Assembly: GCA_031267485.1 (NCBI GenBank)
Contig: JAIRYY010000148.1
Span: 1 to 12,072, forward strand
Length of the DNA: 12,072 nt
Origin: Tannerella sp.
GTDB taxonomy: Bacteria; Bacteroidota; Bacteroidia; Bacteroidales; Tannerellaceae
Direction: 5' to 3'
Both the position numbers and the translations under genes were made by a program. Below, in pieces: positions 1 to 7,006 of the stretch (positions are counted from its first letter, which is position 1; the number at the start of each line of letters is the position of its first letter). The notes below the pieces were generated by a model. That model had not been told where the DNA came from and did no database searches. It worked only from the letters and a program-made list of their open reading frames with translations.

Positions 1-143
1 ACCTCTTTGGAGGTTCGGCCCTCCGATTTAAGCAGAATGCACCGGCAACGCATGCGAAAACAATGGCTTTTGCCTTCCCGGAATCCCTCTGATAACGCTT
101 TTTGCTGCTCTTCTGTCAAAACTGGTGTGTTTACTCGTCCCAT
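1..143 (-). mobile_element. IS630-family transposase, N-terminal fragment cut by window edge
   Basis: The minus strand reads from an ATG at 143 to the window edge, giving about 47 residues beginning MGRVNTPVLTEEQQKAL and continuing through a basic, Cys/Arg-rich stretch to LKSEGRTSKEV. The pattern LTxEQ, then a basic helix, then LLKSEGRTSKEV resembles the N-terminal helix-turn-helix of IS630-type DDE transposases as I know the family. The catalytic domain lies outside the window, so neither intactness nor the terminal inverted repeats can be judged. A CAAAGATA (TAnnTTTG on the minus strand) at 152-159 lies only 8 bases from the ATG. A resolvase-like or host HTH protein is the alternative. Confidence 0.65.
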
Positions 144-345
144 AATGAATGCAAAGATACAAAATATTCTAATATAATTTATGGCTACTACTTATGTAAA
201 TAACCTTGATATTTTAACGGCGCAAAGATAAATGAAATAGTTGAAATATATACACAAAATGAAGAAAAAAAATATATGAAAATCGATGCAGTCCAATTAT
301 CCCAAAATGTCCATTAGAACATAATATACTTCACGCGGGATATTT
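144..345. other. AT-rich gene-free stretch upstream of the transposase
   Basis: No coding region is supported here. On the minus strand two copies of the Bacteroidetes -7 box (CAAAGATA as written on plus) occur at 152-159 and 223-230. The second has a possible -33 CAAA at 255-258, with 24 bases between instead of the usual 19 or so. A short plus reading frame MKKKNI followed by a stop (around 259-279) goes nowhere. Confidence 0.4.
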
Positions 346-364
346 TTGCGCATGATATTTCTCC

Positions 365-434
365 CGTCACCAGCGACGAAGGAAGCAATCCGGGTCGTCG
401 CCTGTGCCTGGATTGCTTCGTTCCTCGGACGTCG
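365..434. repeat. Palindromic dispersed-repeat-like hairpin
   Basis: GAAGCAATCC (382-391) is exactly complementary to GGATTGCTTC (410-419). The stem continues inward to 394/407 with one G-T pair and outward through 378-380/421-423 and 374-376/425-427, with a mismatch at each step. The arms, CGTC...GAAGCAATCC and GGATTGCTTCGTTCCTCG...GACG, resemble a degraded copy of the interspersed palindrome built on CGTCATTGCGAG and GAAGCAATCC that I recall from many bacterial genomes, including Bacteroidota. The family assignment is from memory; the inverted repeat is seen directly. No gene crosses it convincingly. Confidence 0.6.
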
Positions 435-465
435 TGTGCGCTTTGCTGTAATGTCATCGGGACAG

Positions 466-541
466 GCCGAAAAGGCGAGGTTCGTACGTCATGACGGGGT
501 TGGCCGGAGGTTTACTGCTGTGTACGTCGCCCTGTTTCGGC
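466..541. repeat. Second imperfect inverted repeat
   Basis: GCCGAAA (466-472) pairs with TTTCGGC (535-541). The pairing continues with single-base bulges through AGG/CCT and CGA/TCG, and again at GTAC (484-487) with GTAC (522-525). Inside the loop lies a perfect 10-base palindrome, CGTCATGACG (487-496). With the hairpin at 365-434 this makes a nearly continuous structured non-coding block of about 180 bases. It could be a decayed MITE-like element or a composite of dispersed repeats. No function can be assigned. Confidence 0.45.
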
Positions 542-552
542 AAAACATTCAA

Positions 553-637
553 TAGCGCCTCAAAAAAAGAATTAACCAAAAAATAAAGGGCAGGATCAAC
601 CGTTGGCGGTCAATCCTGCCCTTTTTCTCAGGCGCTA
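553..637. terminator. Bidirectional rho-independent terminator inside an outer inverted repeat
   Basis: AAAGGGCAGGAT (585-596) is perfectly complementary to ATCCTGCCCTTT (613-624), a 12-bp stem around a 16-base loop that itself contains CCG/CGG. The stem is followed by T-rich sequence on plus (622-626) and by A-rich sequence on its left (562-583), so it can end transcription from either side. It lies 18 bases past the stop of the minus-strand lipoprotein gene. A further 8-bp arm, TAGCGCCT (553-560) with AGGCGCTA (630-637), encloses the whole hairpin. Confidence 0.8.
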
Positions 638-654
638 AATTTTACGGACAGAGC

Positions 655-1260
655 TTACTTTTTGTTCAGGTCAAAACTGAACGGGAGTTCGCTGAATCCT
701 GGCAGTGGCGTCTCATTAACGGTTACGCTATTCGCCTTGATGCTGAATTTCAGATTTTTATTCCCAACGGAATAATCGCCCTTATCTGTTGCCGAAACAG
801 TCACTTTCACGAACTGTATTTCTGTCGCACTCAATGGAATCGTCAGTTCGAGCGGCTTGGGATCGGCCTCCAGAACAAAGCCGTCTTTCGTTTCGTTCAG
901 GGCGGCCTTGTATCCGATCTTATACTGAACTTTACCGATCGCGCCCATAATTGCATCCAGCATTTCTGCGGGAACCATTGACGCTACAATCATTTGTACC
1001 GGGAAATCTTCAAAAAACACGGTGTCGCTTTTTACGGTCGCGTTAATGTCAAGACCCGAAGTCTGCGGATCGTCCGCTGCCGCAGCCATTTGCGGGCTTA
1101 TTGCGGTAACATACATTTTACCCGCATACTCGCCATAAACCGCGTCCGAAGTCGGCTCTTTTGTCTTGTCATCATCCTTACTGCAGGAGGCAAAACCAAT
1201 GGAACATCCCAGCATCACTAAAGATACCGTAAAAAGTTTCAGATTAGATTCTTTTTTCAT
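655..1260 (-). CDS. Putative surface lipoprotein, DUF4840-like
   Basis: The 201-residue protein starts with a basic N-terminus and a hydrophobic stretch (9-25) ending in Cys. Two cysteines could be lipidated, C19 (MLGC) and C26 (FASC). C26 is preferred because it is followed at once by SKDDDK, which fits the charged lipoprotein export signal that sends Bacteroidota lipoproteins to the cell surface. The mature part contains YGEYAGKMYV (residues 42-51) and is predicted mostly beta-strand; length and layout recall DUF4840 lipoproteins, an assignment from memory. The ATG at 1260 gives a sensible signal peptide. It is a single gene ended by the strong hairpin at 553-637. No convincing TAnnTTTG box precedes it. 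Its ligand or partner cannot be read from the sequence. Confidence 0.8.
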   Translation of the reverse strand: MKKESNLKLFTVSLVMLGCSIGFASCSKDDDKTKEPTSDAVYGEYAGKMYVTAISPQMAAAADDPQTSGLDINATVKSDTVFFEDFPVQMIVASMVPAEMLDAIMGAIGKVQYKIGYKAALNETKDGFVLEADPKPLELTIPLSATEIQFVKVTVSATDKGDYSVGNKNLKFSIKANSVTVNETPLPGFSELPFSFDLNKK

Positions 1261-1479
1261 AATGCATAATTTTAAATTTGTATTAATAATAAAAACATTT
1301 TACAACTGATAAGATGCATTATTTTTAAAAACGCTGCACCGGCAGCATGTTAAATATTGATAAATTAGGATATGAACGGGATGGGCTGTCAATTTTCCAT
1401 TAACTTTGCATAACCGGATTTTTTCATTTACGTTTGCAGGCGTAAATCATGATTTGCATCAAATAAAACTTTATTTATT
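1261..1479. promoter_or_regulatory. Divergent intergenic region with one -7-like box
   Basis: These 219 AT-rich bases separate the divergent lipoprotein and Plug-like genes. TAACTTTG at 1401-1408 matches the Bacteroidetes -7 box TAnnTTTG on plus and could serve the gene starting at 1480, with a leader of about 65 bases. No TTTG is present at the expected distance upstream, so the promoter is only half supported. ATGCAT-containing segments at 1262 and 1314 look like chance AT-rich repeats. Confidence 0.4.
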
Positions 1480-2745
1480 ATGTATATGGATGTTAGATAT
1501 GCCGTTGTTGCCGCGGCGCTGTTTTTCCCTCCCGGCGGGTTTGCGGGAGCGCAGAAAACCTGTCGTACGGAGATATTCCGCGACGATATAAAAAGCCTGG
1601 AAGTAAAAGTGGACGACGAACCCATGTCCGAACCCTATATCGAAATGGGCGGGGAGAGGCGCATTAAGATAACGTTTGACGCCCTGCACCATTCGGGCGG
1701 ACGGTTTGTGTACTCCGTTATTCACTGTGATGCGGACTGGAAGGAATCGACGCTGTTGCCCATCGAGTATATGAGCGGGTTTCAGCGTGTGACGATAGAA
1801 GATTTTGCCAATTCGATGAATACGATGACCCACTACACAAACTATCGGGTGTTTTTCCCCAATGAAGAAATGCGGCTTCTCGTTTCCGGCAATTATGCCG
1901 TCCGGTTTTATGACGAAGATGATATGGATAATGTCCTTTTCACGGCGTGTTTCTCCGTCGTGGAGCCGCTGATTGCAATAGATGCCTCCATAAGCGGAAA
2001 TACCGATATTGACTTCAATAAGGCGCACCAGCAGGTCGATTTCACCATCAATCAGACAAATATAAACATCGCTTATCCGCAGCGCGACCTTAAAATATTT
2101 GTTTATCAGAACACGAACCGCAATGACATGCGCACGGTCATGCAGCCGTCGGCCCTCGTCGGCAGGCAGATTCAATACCGGCACAACCGGGATTTGATAT
2201 TCGAGGCCGGCAATGAATACCGGCGCATTGAGTTCCTGACGCATCGCTACAACGGCATGGGCGTGGAAAGTACCGGCTTTTACAATCCGTACTATCATGT
2301 GACACTGTACCGGGAGCAAAAGCGCGGCGGAAACACTTACCTGTACGACCAGGACCAGAACGGACGTTTTTTTATCCACTGCAGCGAGTGTCGCGACCCT
2401 GATACCGAGGCGGATTACTGTGTCGTGCATTTCTCGCTGGCGTCCGACCCGATACCCGGAGGAGACGTTTATATTGCAGGCAATCTGTTTCATTATCTGA
2501 CGGGCGGGCAAAACCGGATGGAATATAATGCGGAGACCGGCGCATACGAAAAGGCGGTCATGCTGAAGCAGGGACTGTATAATTATCAGTACGCGTTCGT
2601 GGAAGAGGGAACGGCCAAACCGCGCCTGGCCGGGACGGAGGGTAACTTTTTCGAGACGGAAAATGAATACACGATAGCCGTCTATTATCGCCCGTTCGGC
2701 GCCCGCTACGACAGGCTTATCGGCGTCAGAACCGTTACCCCCTGA
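1480..2745 (+). CDS. Type IX secretion Plug-like protein (DUF5103)
   Basis: The 421-residue protein begins with a hydrophobic segment (5-21) and a probable cleavage site after AGA (residue 24). That gives a soluble periplasmic or outer-membrane-associated protein of about 397 residues. Features typical of DUF5103 proteins as I recall them are the early statement of the Plug domain (IKSLEVKV), YSVIHCDADWKES near residue 79, YTNYRVFFPNEEMRLLVSGNYAVRFYDEDD near 121-150, and a C-terminal beta-rich domain with GGDVYIAGNL. In Flavobacterium johnsoniae, Plug closes the periplasmic side of the SprA translocon when no cargo is engaged. The length matches the family. An alternative start is the ATG at 1486. 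It stands alone here; the other T9SS genes are not in the window. Confidence 0.82.
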   Translation: MYMDVRYAVVAAALFFPPGGFAGAQKTCRTEIFRDDIKSLEVKVDDEPMSEPYIEMGGERRIKITFDALHHSGGRFVYSVIHCDADWKESTLLPIEYMSGFQRVTIEDFANSMNTMTHYTNYRVFFPNEEMRLLVSGNYAVRFYDEDDMDNVLFTACFSVVEPLIAIDASISGNTDIDFNKAHQQVDFTINQTNINIAYPQRDLKIFVYQNTNRNDMRTVMQPSALVGRQIQYRHNRDLIFEAGNEYRRIEFLTHRYNGMGVESTGFYNPYYHVTLYREQKRGGNTYLYDQDQNGRFFIHCSECRDPDTEADYCVVHFSLASDPIPGGDVYIAGNLFHYLTGGQNRMEYNAETGAYEKAVMLKQGLYNYQYAFVEEGTAKPRLAGTEGNFFETENEYTIAVYYRPFGARYDRLIGVRTVTP

Positions 2746-2887
2746 TTTTATTCGCTTTGATTAAACATTTTTCGCTTTATACTTGACCCTTTTCTTTTTG
2801 CGCAATATATTTTTCTTTTTTAACCTAAGCATGCGGCTGTTATTTGACGGGGGATTCTATATTTGCACATCAAAAACAATATTAACT
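2746..2887 (+). promoter_or_regulatory. Probable promoter region of the DUF362 gene
   Basis: TATATTTG at 2858-2865 fits the Bacteroidetes -7 consensus and sits 22 bases before the ATG at 2888. The TTTG at 2843-2846 is only 11 bases upstream, too near for a normal -33 box. The stretch is T-rich on plus and has TTCGCTTT twice (2751-2758 and 2771-2778), 20 bases apart. No stable hairpin ending the Plug-like gene is visible. Confidence 0.5.
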
Positions 2888-3829
2888 ATGAAACGTAGAG
2901 ATTTTTTAAAGGTTAGTGCAGTAATGGGCGCCGGCGCGGCAGCGTCGCTTAAGTTTGACAGTTTGCAGGCGGCATTGAATACCAATACGATTGCCGTGGA
3001 AAAAGCTCCGGACCTGGTCGCGGTAATGGGCGGAGAGCCGGAAGCCATGCTGGACAAGGCGCTGGAAGCCCTCGGAGGTATCGGCAACTTTGTGAAGAAA
3101 GGACAGAAAATAGTCATCAAACCAAATATCGGATGGGATCGCACGCCCGAACTTGCAGGTAACACGAATCCCAAACTCATCGGGGCGCTGGTGAGGAAGT
3201 GTCTCGACGCCGGCGCATCCAAAGTCACCGTGTTCGACCATACGTGCGACGACTGGAGGAAATGCTACGCGTCAAGCGGAATTGAAACTGCCGTGAAAGC
3301 GGCCGGGGGAATCGTTGTCCCCGGTAATGATGAGAAATATTATTCAAAAGAGGTCGCGCTGCCAAATGCGGTAAGCCTCAAATCCGTAAAAATACACGAT
3401 TCGCTTGTCGAGGCGGATGCGTGGATAAACGTCCCCGTACTTAAAAATCACGGAGGCGCGAAACTGTCCTGTGCAATGAAGAACTTTATGGGGATCGTGT
3501 GGGATCGCCGTTATTTCCATTCCAACGACCTGCAGCAGTGCATCGCGGATATCTGCACGTGGAACAAAAAGCCCGTACTGAACATTGTCGATTCCTACCG
3601 CATGATGTTCCAGAACGGTCCGCAGGGGAAAAGTGAAGCGGATGTGAGAACAGCGAAGACTCTGCTTGCATCCACGGACATGGTGGCTATTGACACGGCG
3701 GCGCTGCAATTTTTCAATCAGGTTAAAAAACTTAACCTGGAAGCCGTCGGACATATAGGAATAGGGCAGACCCTTAAACTGGGTACTACCAATCTGGACA
3801 ATATAACCATCAAGCGAATAAAAATCTAA
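2888..3829 (+). CDS. Tat-exported DUF362 family protein
   Basis: The start is placed at the ATG at 2888, not at an upstream in-frame ATG, because this gives a textbook Tat signal: KRRDFLKV at residues 2-9, a hydrophobic stretch (10-20) and a short polar region. It also puts the TATATTTG box just upstream. The 313-residue protein has the DUF362 hallmarks IKPNIG (77-82) and the region 181-202 with NVPVLKNHGG and MKNFMG. Cysteines at 105, 120, 126, 195, 218 and 223 are scattered, with no ferredoxin motif. Some DUF362 proteins carry their own ferredoxin domain; here the iron-sulfur partner is probably the next gene, 46 bases downstream on the same strand. Tat export implies folding, perhaps cofactor loading, in the cytoplasm. 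The reaction is unknown. Confidence 0.85.
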   Translation: MKRRDFLKVSAVMGAGAAASLKFDSLQAALNTNTIAVEKAPDLVAVMGGEPEAMLDKALEALGGIGNFVKKGQKIVIKPNIGWDRTPELAGNTNPKLIGALVRKCLDAGASKVTVFDHTCDDWRKCYASSGIETAVKAAGGIVVPGNDEKYYSKEVALPNAVSLKSVKIHDSLVEADAWINVPVLKNHGGAKLSCAMKNFMGIVWDRRYFHSNDLQQCIADICTWNKKPVLNIVDSYRMMFQNGPQGKSEADVRTAKTLLASTDMVAIDTAALQFFNQVKKLNLEAVGHIGIGQTLKLGTTNLDNITIKRIKI

Positions 3830-3875
3830 AACGGCGGATGAGGGGCGATCACAGCGCAAAGGCCGTATCATATCA

Positions 3876-5474
3876 ATGAAAAAGAAAACAATAAACATCC
3901 TGAAAGTATTAAGAGTAATACTTGCAGTTGTTATATTCATACCTGTCCTGTTATTTTTTGTGGATTTCACGGACCTGCTTCCGGATGCGCTGAGCGGACT
4001 GCTGCAAATACAGCTGTTACCGGCAATTTTAACGGGCGCTGCGGCAGCGCTTGTCGTGTATTTCGTGTTGACGCTGCTTTTCGGGCGCATTTACTGTTCG
4101 GTTATCTGTCCGGCAGGTATCCTGCAGGATCTGTTCAACCGCGCGTCCTGCATCGGGAAGAAAAAGAGAAAGGGCCGAATGCGCTTTCATTATCACCGGC
4201 CGTCCAACGTGTTGCGTTACGTCATTCTGGGCATAACGGCCGCGCTGGCTGTCGCCGGGATGACGGAATTGTGTCTGCTGCTTGACCCGTACAGCAATTT
4301 CGGACGTATAGCCACGAATATCTTCCGCCCCGTCGCCGTTTGGATAAACAATCTTTTGGCCGGACTGCTTTCTTCGAAAGGCATCTACACATTATACAAC
4401 GTCACCCTGCGCATATCTTCCGCCGCGCTTGTCTCGGCTACCGTCGCTTTCGCCGTATTCGCCGTCATGGTATATTTCAGAGGACGGCTGTTCTGCAATA
4501 CGCTTTGTCCCGTGGGGGCGCTGTTAAGCCTTGTTTCCCGCCATTCGCTGTTCCGCATCACATTCGACGGGAGCAAATGCAATAAATGTACGTCGTGCGA
4601 AAGAACGTGCAAGGCGGAGGCTATTGATGCAAAAAATATGACGGTGGACGCGTCGCGTTGCGTAACCTGCTTCAATTGCACCTCCGCATGTAACCGGGAC
4701 AGTCTGAAATACGTTTTTGCTCCGGTTTTGCCCGGGAAGAAGGAAGGCAGGGCGGGGGAAAGCCCGAATGTCGCCAAAAGTTCCGCGCCGGAGAATCCGT
4801 CTCACGAAGCCGTTTCGGAAAGTCGCCGCTCATTTATTGCAACAGGCGCCGCGCTGGCCGGTTCGGTCCCGCTGCTGGCCCTTGCCAAAGGCGACAGGGA
4901 AGACATCGGCGAAAGCTCCGCCCCCGTAACGCCTCCGGGTTCCTTAAATATCGAGCGATTCAAAGACTTATGTACCGGCTGTCATTTGTGTGTCGTACAA
5001 TGCCCGTCGCACGTGCTTCATCCGGCGGGACTGAAATATGGTCTGGGGTATATGCTGAAACCCTATATGTCGTACGAAAACAGTTACTGCAATTATAGTT
5101 GCGTTGTCTGTTCGGAGGTATGCCCGACACATGCTATCAGGCCGATAACGGCGGAAGAAAAAAAGACGACCCAGGTGGGCATAGCCAATTTTTATCAGAA
5201 TCTGTGCATCGTATACACGGAAGAAAACGATTGCGGCGCCTGTTCGGAGCACTGCCCCTCGCAGGCCGTTCACATGGTGCCGTATAAGGGAACGCTTACG
5301 ATACCCAAAGTCGAATCGGAACTGTGCATCGGCTGCGGCGGATGCGAATCCATCTGCCCCGTGCGTCGTCCCGGACGGGCAATCGTTGTCATCTCCAATC
5401 CTGTCCACAAAACAGCGGAACTGCCGAAAGAAGAAGAGGTAAAAGAGGTCTCAATTGATGATTTCGGTTTTTAA
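3876..5474 (+). CDS. Membrane polyferredoxin, NapH-like and NapG-like halves with an internal Tat-like motif
   Basis: The 532-residue protein has NapH/NosR-type membrane segments at about 8-29, 46-69, 112-134 and 182-201. Two CxxxCP motifs follow hydrophobic segments: C74/C78 and C207/C211. Next come two ferredoxin motifs, C235-C238-C241-C245 and C262-C265-C268-C272. After a polar linker there is SRRSFI (316-321) and a hydrophobic run (321-337), a Tat-like signal in mid-protein. The C-terminal part has four more cysteine groups: 366/369/372/376, 405/409/412/416, 453/456/460 (C444 may be the fourth) and 484/487/490/494. Six [4Fe-4S] clusters are possible. NapH-type proteins pass electrons from quinol toward the periplasm, and NapG is a Tat-exported ferredoxin; here they appear fused. 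It probably shares a transcript with the DUF362 gene. The terminal electron acceptor is not identifiable. Confidence 0.85.
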   Translation: MKKKTINILKVLRVILAVVIFIPVLLFFVDFTDLLPDALSGLLQIQLLPAILTGAAAALVVYFVLTLLFGRIYCSVICPAGILQDLFNRASCIGKKKRKGRMRFHYHRPSNVLRYVILGITAALAVAGMTELCLLLDPYSNFGRIATNIFRPVAVWINNLLAGLLSSKGIYTLYNVTLRISSAALVSATVAFAVFAVMVYFRGRLFCNTLCPVGALLSLVSRHSLFRITFDGSKCNKCTSCERTCKAEAIDAKNMTVDASRCVTCFNCTSACNRDSLKYVFAPVLPGKKEGRAGESPNVAKSSAPENPSHEAVSESRRSFIATGAALAGSVPLLALAKGDREDIGESSAPVTPPGSLNIERFKDLCTGCHLCVVQCPSHVLHPAGLKYGLGYMLKPYMSYENSYCNYSCVVCSEVCPTHAIRPITAEEKKTTQVGIANFYQNLCIVYTEENDCGACSEHCPSQAVHMVPYKGTLTIPKVESELCIGCGGCESICPVRRPGRAIVVISNPVHKTAELPKEEEVKEVSIDDFGF

Positions 5475-5492
5475 CAGGCCATGTCAAGCGGC

Positions 5493-6128
5493 TTACCCTC
5501 CGCGTTTGGCGCCGACAACACTCCTTTTAGGCGTTGAAGTTTTGGGTGTTGTGGACTTCGTTTTCGGGGCTTTTGCTGCTGTCATTGATTTCGGAGCGGC
5601 TTTCCGTTTGGTTACCGTTGCCGTCTGAGTCGAGGATTCCGCTTTCGCGACCGGTTTTGCGTCAGCCTTATCCTCATTAGCATTGGTGGGACTGTTTTCC
5701 GTGCTTACTTCTTCATCGGCCGTTTTATCTTCCTTCTTTTTCAAAAATTCCGTTATCCCATTCGATATAAGAAGTTCATACCATTTCAGGACTTTCTTTA
5801 TATCACTCGGATAAACGCGTTCCCGGTCAAAGTTCGGCAATACTTCCGCAAAATATGCGCGCAGATCATCCGGTTGCGCCTTAATGATGTCTATGGAAAC
5901 TTTCCCTCCATTCTCTTTTTCTTTTATAGCGGTAAGGATTTTGCCGACCGGCGCTTCTTCCTCATCCGTATAGATGGATATATCTCCCAGAGAAATAACT
6001 TTATCTCTCGGATATGCAGGACTGCGTTTTTTGTCAATCAGCGATTCGATTATCAATAAATTATTTCCTTTAGATACCAATTTATATAATCCGGGCTTAC
6101 CCGATACTACCAATATTTCCTTCAACAT
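5493..6128 (-). CDS. DUF5606-like protein with a charged low-complexity tail
   Basis: The 211-residue protein starts MLKEILVVSGKPGLYKLVSKG and has an ordered domain to about residue 128, resembling the small conserved DUF5606 proteins of Bacteroidota as I recall them. No signal peptide or membrane segment is seen, so it is probably cytoplasmic. Residues 131-160 are acidic and polar. Residues 161-211 are rich in Lys, Ala, Thr and Pro (KRKAAPK, KAPKTKSTTPK) and end in AKRGG, resembling histone-H1-like or nucleic-acid-binding tails. Function is not known to me. The promoter at 6158-6188 is well formed. The gene converges on the polyferredoxin gene with an 18-base gap and no clear terminator. Confidence 0.78.
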   Translation of the reverse strand: MLKEILVVSGKPGLYKLVSKGNNLLIIESLIDKKRSPAYPRDKVISLGDISIYTDEEEAPVGKILTAIKEKENGGKVSIDIIKAQPDDLRAYFAEVLPNFDRERVYPSDIKKVLKWYELLISNGITEFLKKKEDKTADEEVSTENSPTNANEDKADAKPVAKAESSTQTATVTKRKAAPKSMTAAKAPKTKSTTPKTSTPKRSVVGAKRGG

Positions 6129-6157
6129 AAAATATAAAGTTTAAAGTTTAATGGGGA

Positions 6158-6188
6158 CAAAGATAATGCACGCCAAACGCAATACAAA
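6158..6188 (-). promoter_or_regulatory. Bacteroidetes-type promoter for the DUF5606-like gene
   Basis: On the minus strand TTTG (6185-6188) is followed after exactly 19 bases by TATCTTTG (6158-6165). This fits the TTTG / TAnnTTTG consensus with ideal spacing. The ATG lies 29 bases beyond the -7 box. The short leader contains two copies of AAAGTTT (6136-6148 on plus). Confidence 0.75.
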
Positions 6189-6198
6189 ATAAATCCGT

Positions 6199-6233
6199 AA
6201 AAAAAGGGCATATCCTTAAAAAAAGATACCCCC
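6199..6233 (-). terminator. Rho-independent terminator of the zeta-kinase cassette
   Basis: On the minus strand GGGGGTATC (6233-6225) pairs with GATATGCCC (6214-6206) over nine positions, with one G-G mismatch and one G-T pair. The loop is 10 bases, and a run of seven T follows (6205-6199). It lies 24 bases past the stop of the 52-residue gene and ends the unit that starts at the promoter at 7007-7037. Confidence 0.75.
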
Positions 6234-6257
6234 TTGTATTGCGCTATATATGTTTAT

Positions 6258-6416
6258 TTATTCCAATTCGGAAGCTTTCACTTTAAAAACACGTCCGTTA
6301 CGGGCAAATACAAGTTCGCCATCGGATTTTTTACGCTCCTTGACCAAACGTTGGAATGCCAAATGCGCACCTTTCACAACAATCTCTTCAAATTTACGAA
6401 GTTCACGCTCATTCAT
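6258..6416 (-). CDS. Small 52-residue protein paired with the zeta-like kinase, candidate antitoxin
   Basis: A 53-codon frame runs from an ATG at 6416 to TAA at 6258 on the minus strand. The protein begins MNERELRKFEEIVVKGA and ends VFKVKASELE. It is highly charged, with an amphipathic helix-like first half (residues 1-30) and a second half, GELVFARNGRVFKVKASEL, that looks like two short beta strands. There is no signal peptide and no cysteine. Its first 8 bases overlap the last 8 of the kinase gene (ATGAATGA), so translation is probably coupled. Together with the promoter upstream of the kinase and the terminator after this gene, that supports a real gene. An antitoxin role is inference from position only; it does not resemble the classical epsilon antitoxin, which normally comes first. 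Confidence 0.75.
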   Translation of the reverse strand: MNERELRKFEEIVVKGAHLAFQRLVKERKKSDGELVFARNGRVFKVKASELE

Positions 6417-6984
6417 AGTTTTTCAATTTATCATAAATAACTGCATTATATATATCTCTTTCTCCATTCCTGACGCCTTTGGCTATTACTTCCATAGGCG
6501 ACAGAGAATTGTCGGTAATCATCCAATAATCACATATAGGCATGTATAAATCGAACAAATTCAAGATACCCGAACGATAACGGCGACGTACCGTCAGTTC
6601 ATTTACATCATGCCCGCCTGCTGCTACCCTGTTTTTTACACGCTCAACAGCGAGGTCCGGTGTGTTCAGCCAAAAATACAATAAGGTGACGGAATAACCC
6701 TTTGACTGCGCATTTTTGACCAGATTGGCGATTGACCGGCTCGCCAAAGTTGTCTCCAACGCAAAAGTCTCTGCCATTTCGATCAGCTCCCTGATTCGCT
6801 TATACATAATTCTGCTCGCTTCAACTGCGACTGCCATCGTACTGGCATTAAACGGAGACAGGCCTTTTGCTATCTCGTCCGAATTTACAAATTCCCTGCA
6901 GTTCAACATTTCCGGTAATATAGCATAGGAAGCAGTCGTTTTACCTGCACCGTTGCAACCGGATATTATATATAAATTTGGCAC
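6409..6984 (-). CDS. Zeta-toxin-family P-loop kinase
   Basis: The 191-residue protein has a Walker A motif GCNGAGKTT (9-17), then NSDEIAKGLSPF (34-45) with a candidate catalytic Asp36, then FALETTLASRS (74-84) matching the substrate-binding Glu-Thr-Thr region of zeta toxins. Basic residues follow in RVAAGGHDVNELTVRRRYR (119-137), where zeta enzymes place phosphate-binding arginines. Zeta toxins phosphorylate UDP-N-acetylglucosamine and block wall synthesis; shorter relatives like this one are widespread and their substrates are often untested. It uses a GTG start at 6984; no in-frame ATG lies between it and the promoter 23 bases upstream. Its stop overlaps the 52-residue gene by 8 bases. It could instead be a metabolic or housekeeping kinase rather than a toxin. 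Confidence 0.85.
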   Translation of the reverse strand: MPNLYIISGCNGAGKTTASYAILPEMLNCREFVNSDEIAKGLSPFNASTMAVAVEASRIMYKRIRELIEMAETFALETTLASRSIANLVKNAQSKGYSVTLLYFWLNTPDLAVERVKNRVAAGGHDVNELTVRRRYRSGILNLFDLYMPICDYWMITDNSLSPMEVIAKGVRNGERDIYNAVIYDKLKNYE

Positions 6985-7006
6985 GTTCCTTTCTATTTTA
7001 GCGAGG

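Noticed and set aside
346..555. 69-codon open frame on plus in the palindromic region
   Set aside because: It runs through both inverted repeats, its product is Arg/Phe/Val-rich with no recognisable domain, and no promoter precedes it.
1471..2511. Long minus-strand open frame (346 codons) antisense to the Plug-like gene
   Set aside because: The plus-strand product has a signal peptide and family motifs; the antisense product is rich in His, Ile, Val and Arg without domain sense, as expected of a shadow.
2783..2887. N-terminal extension of the DUF362 protein from the ATG at 2783
   Set aside because: It would bury the Tat signal 35 residues inside the protein and include the TATATTTG box in the coding sequence.
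3344..4090. Minus-strand frame of 248 codons across the DUF362/polyferredoxin junction
   Set aside because: It is antisense to two well-supported genes and shows no family resemblance.
6132..6152. Tandem AAAGTTT words as a possible regulatory or phase-variable repeat
   Set aside because: Only two copies are present and similar AT-rich words are common in Bacteroidota intergenic DNA.
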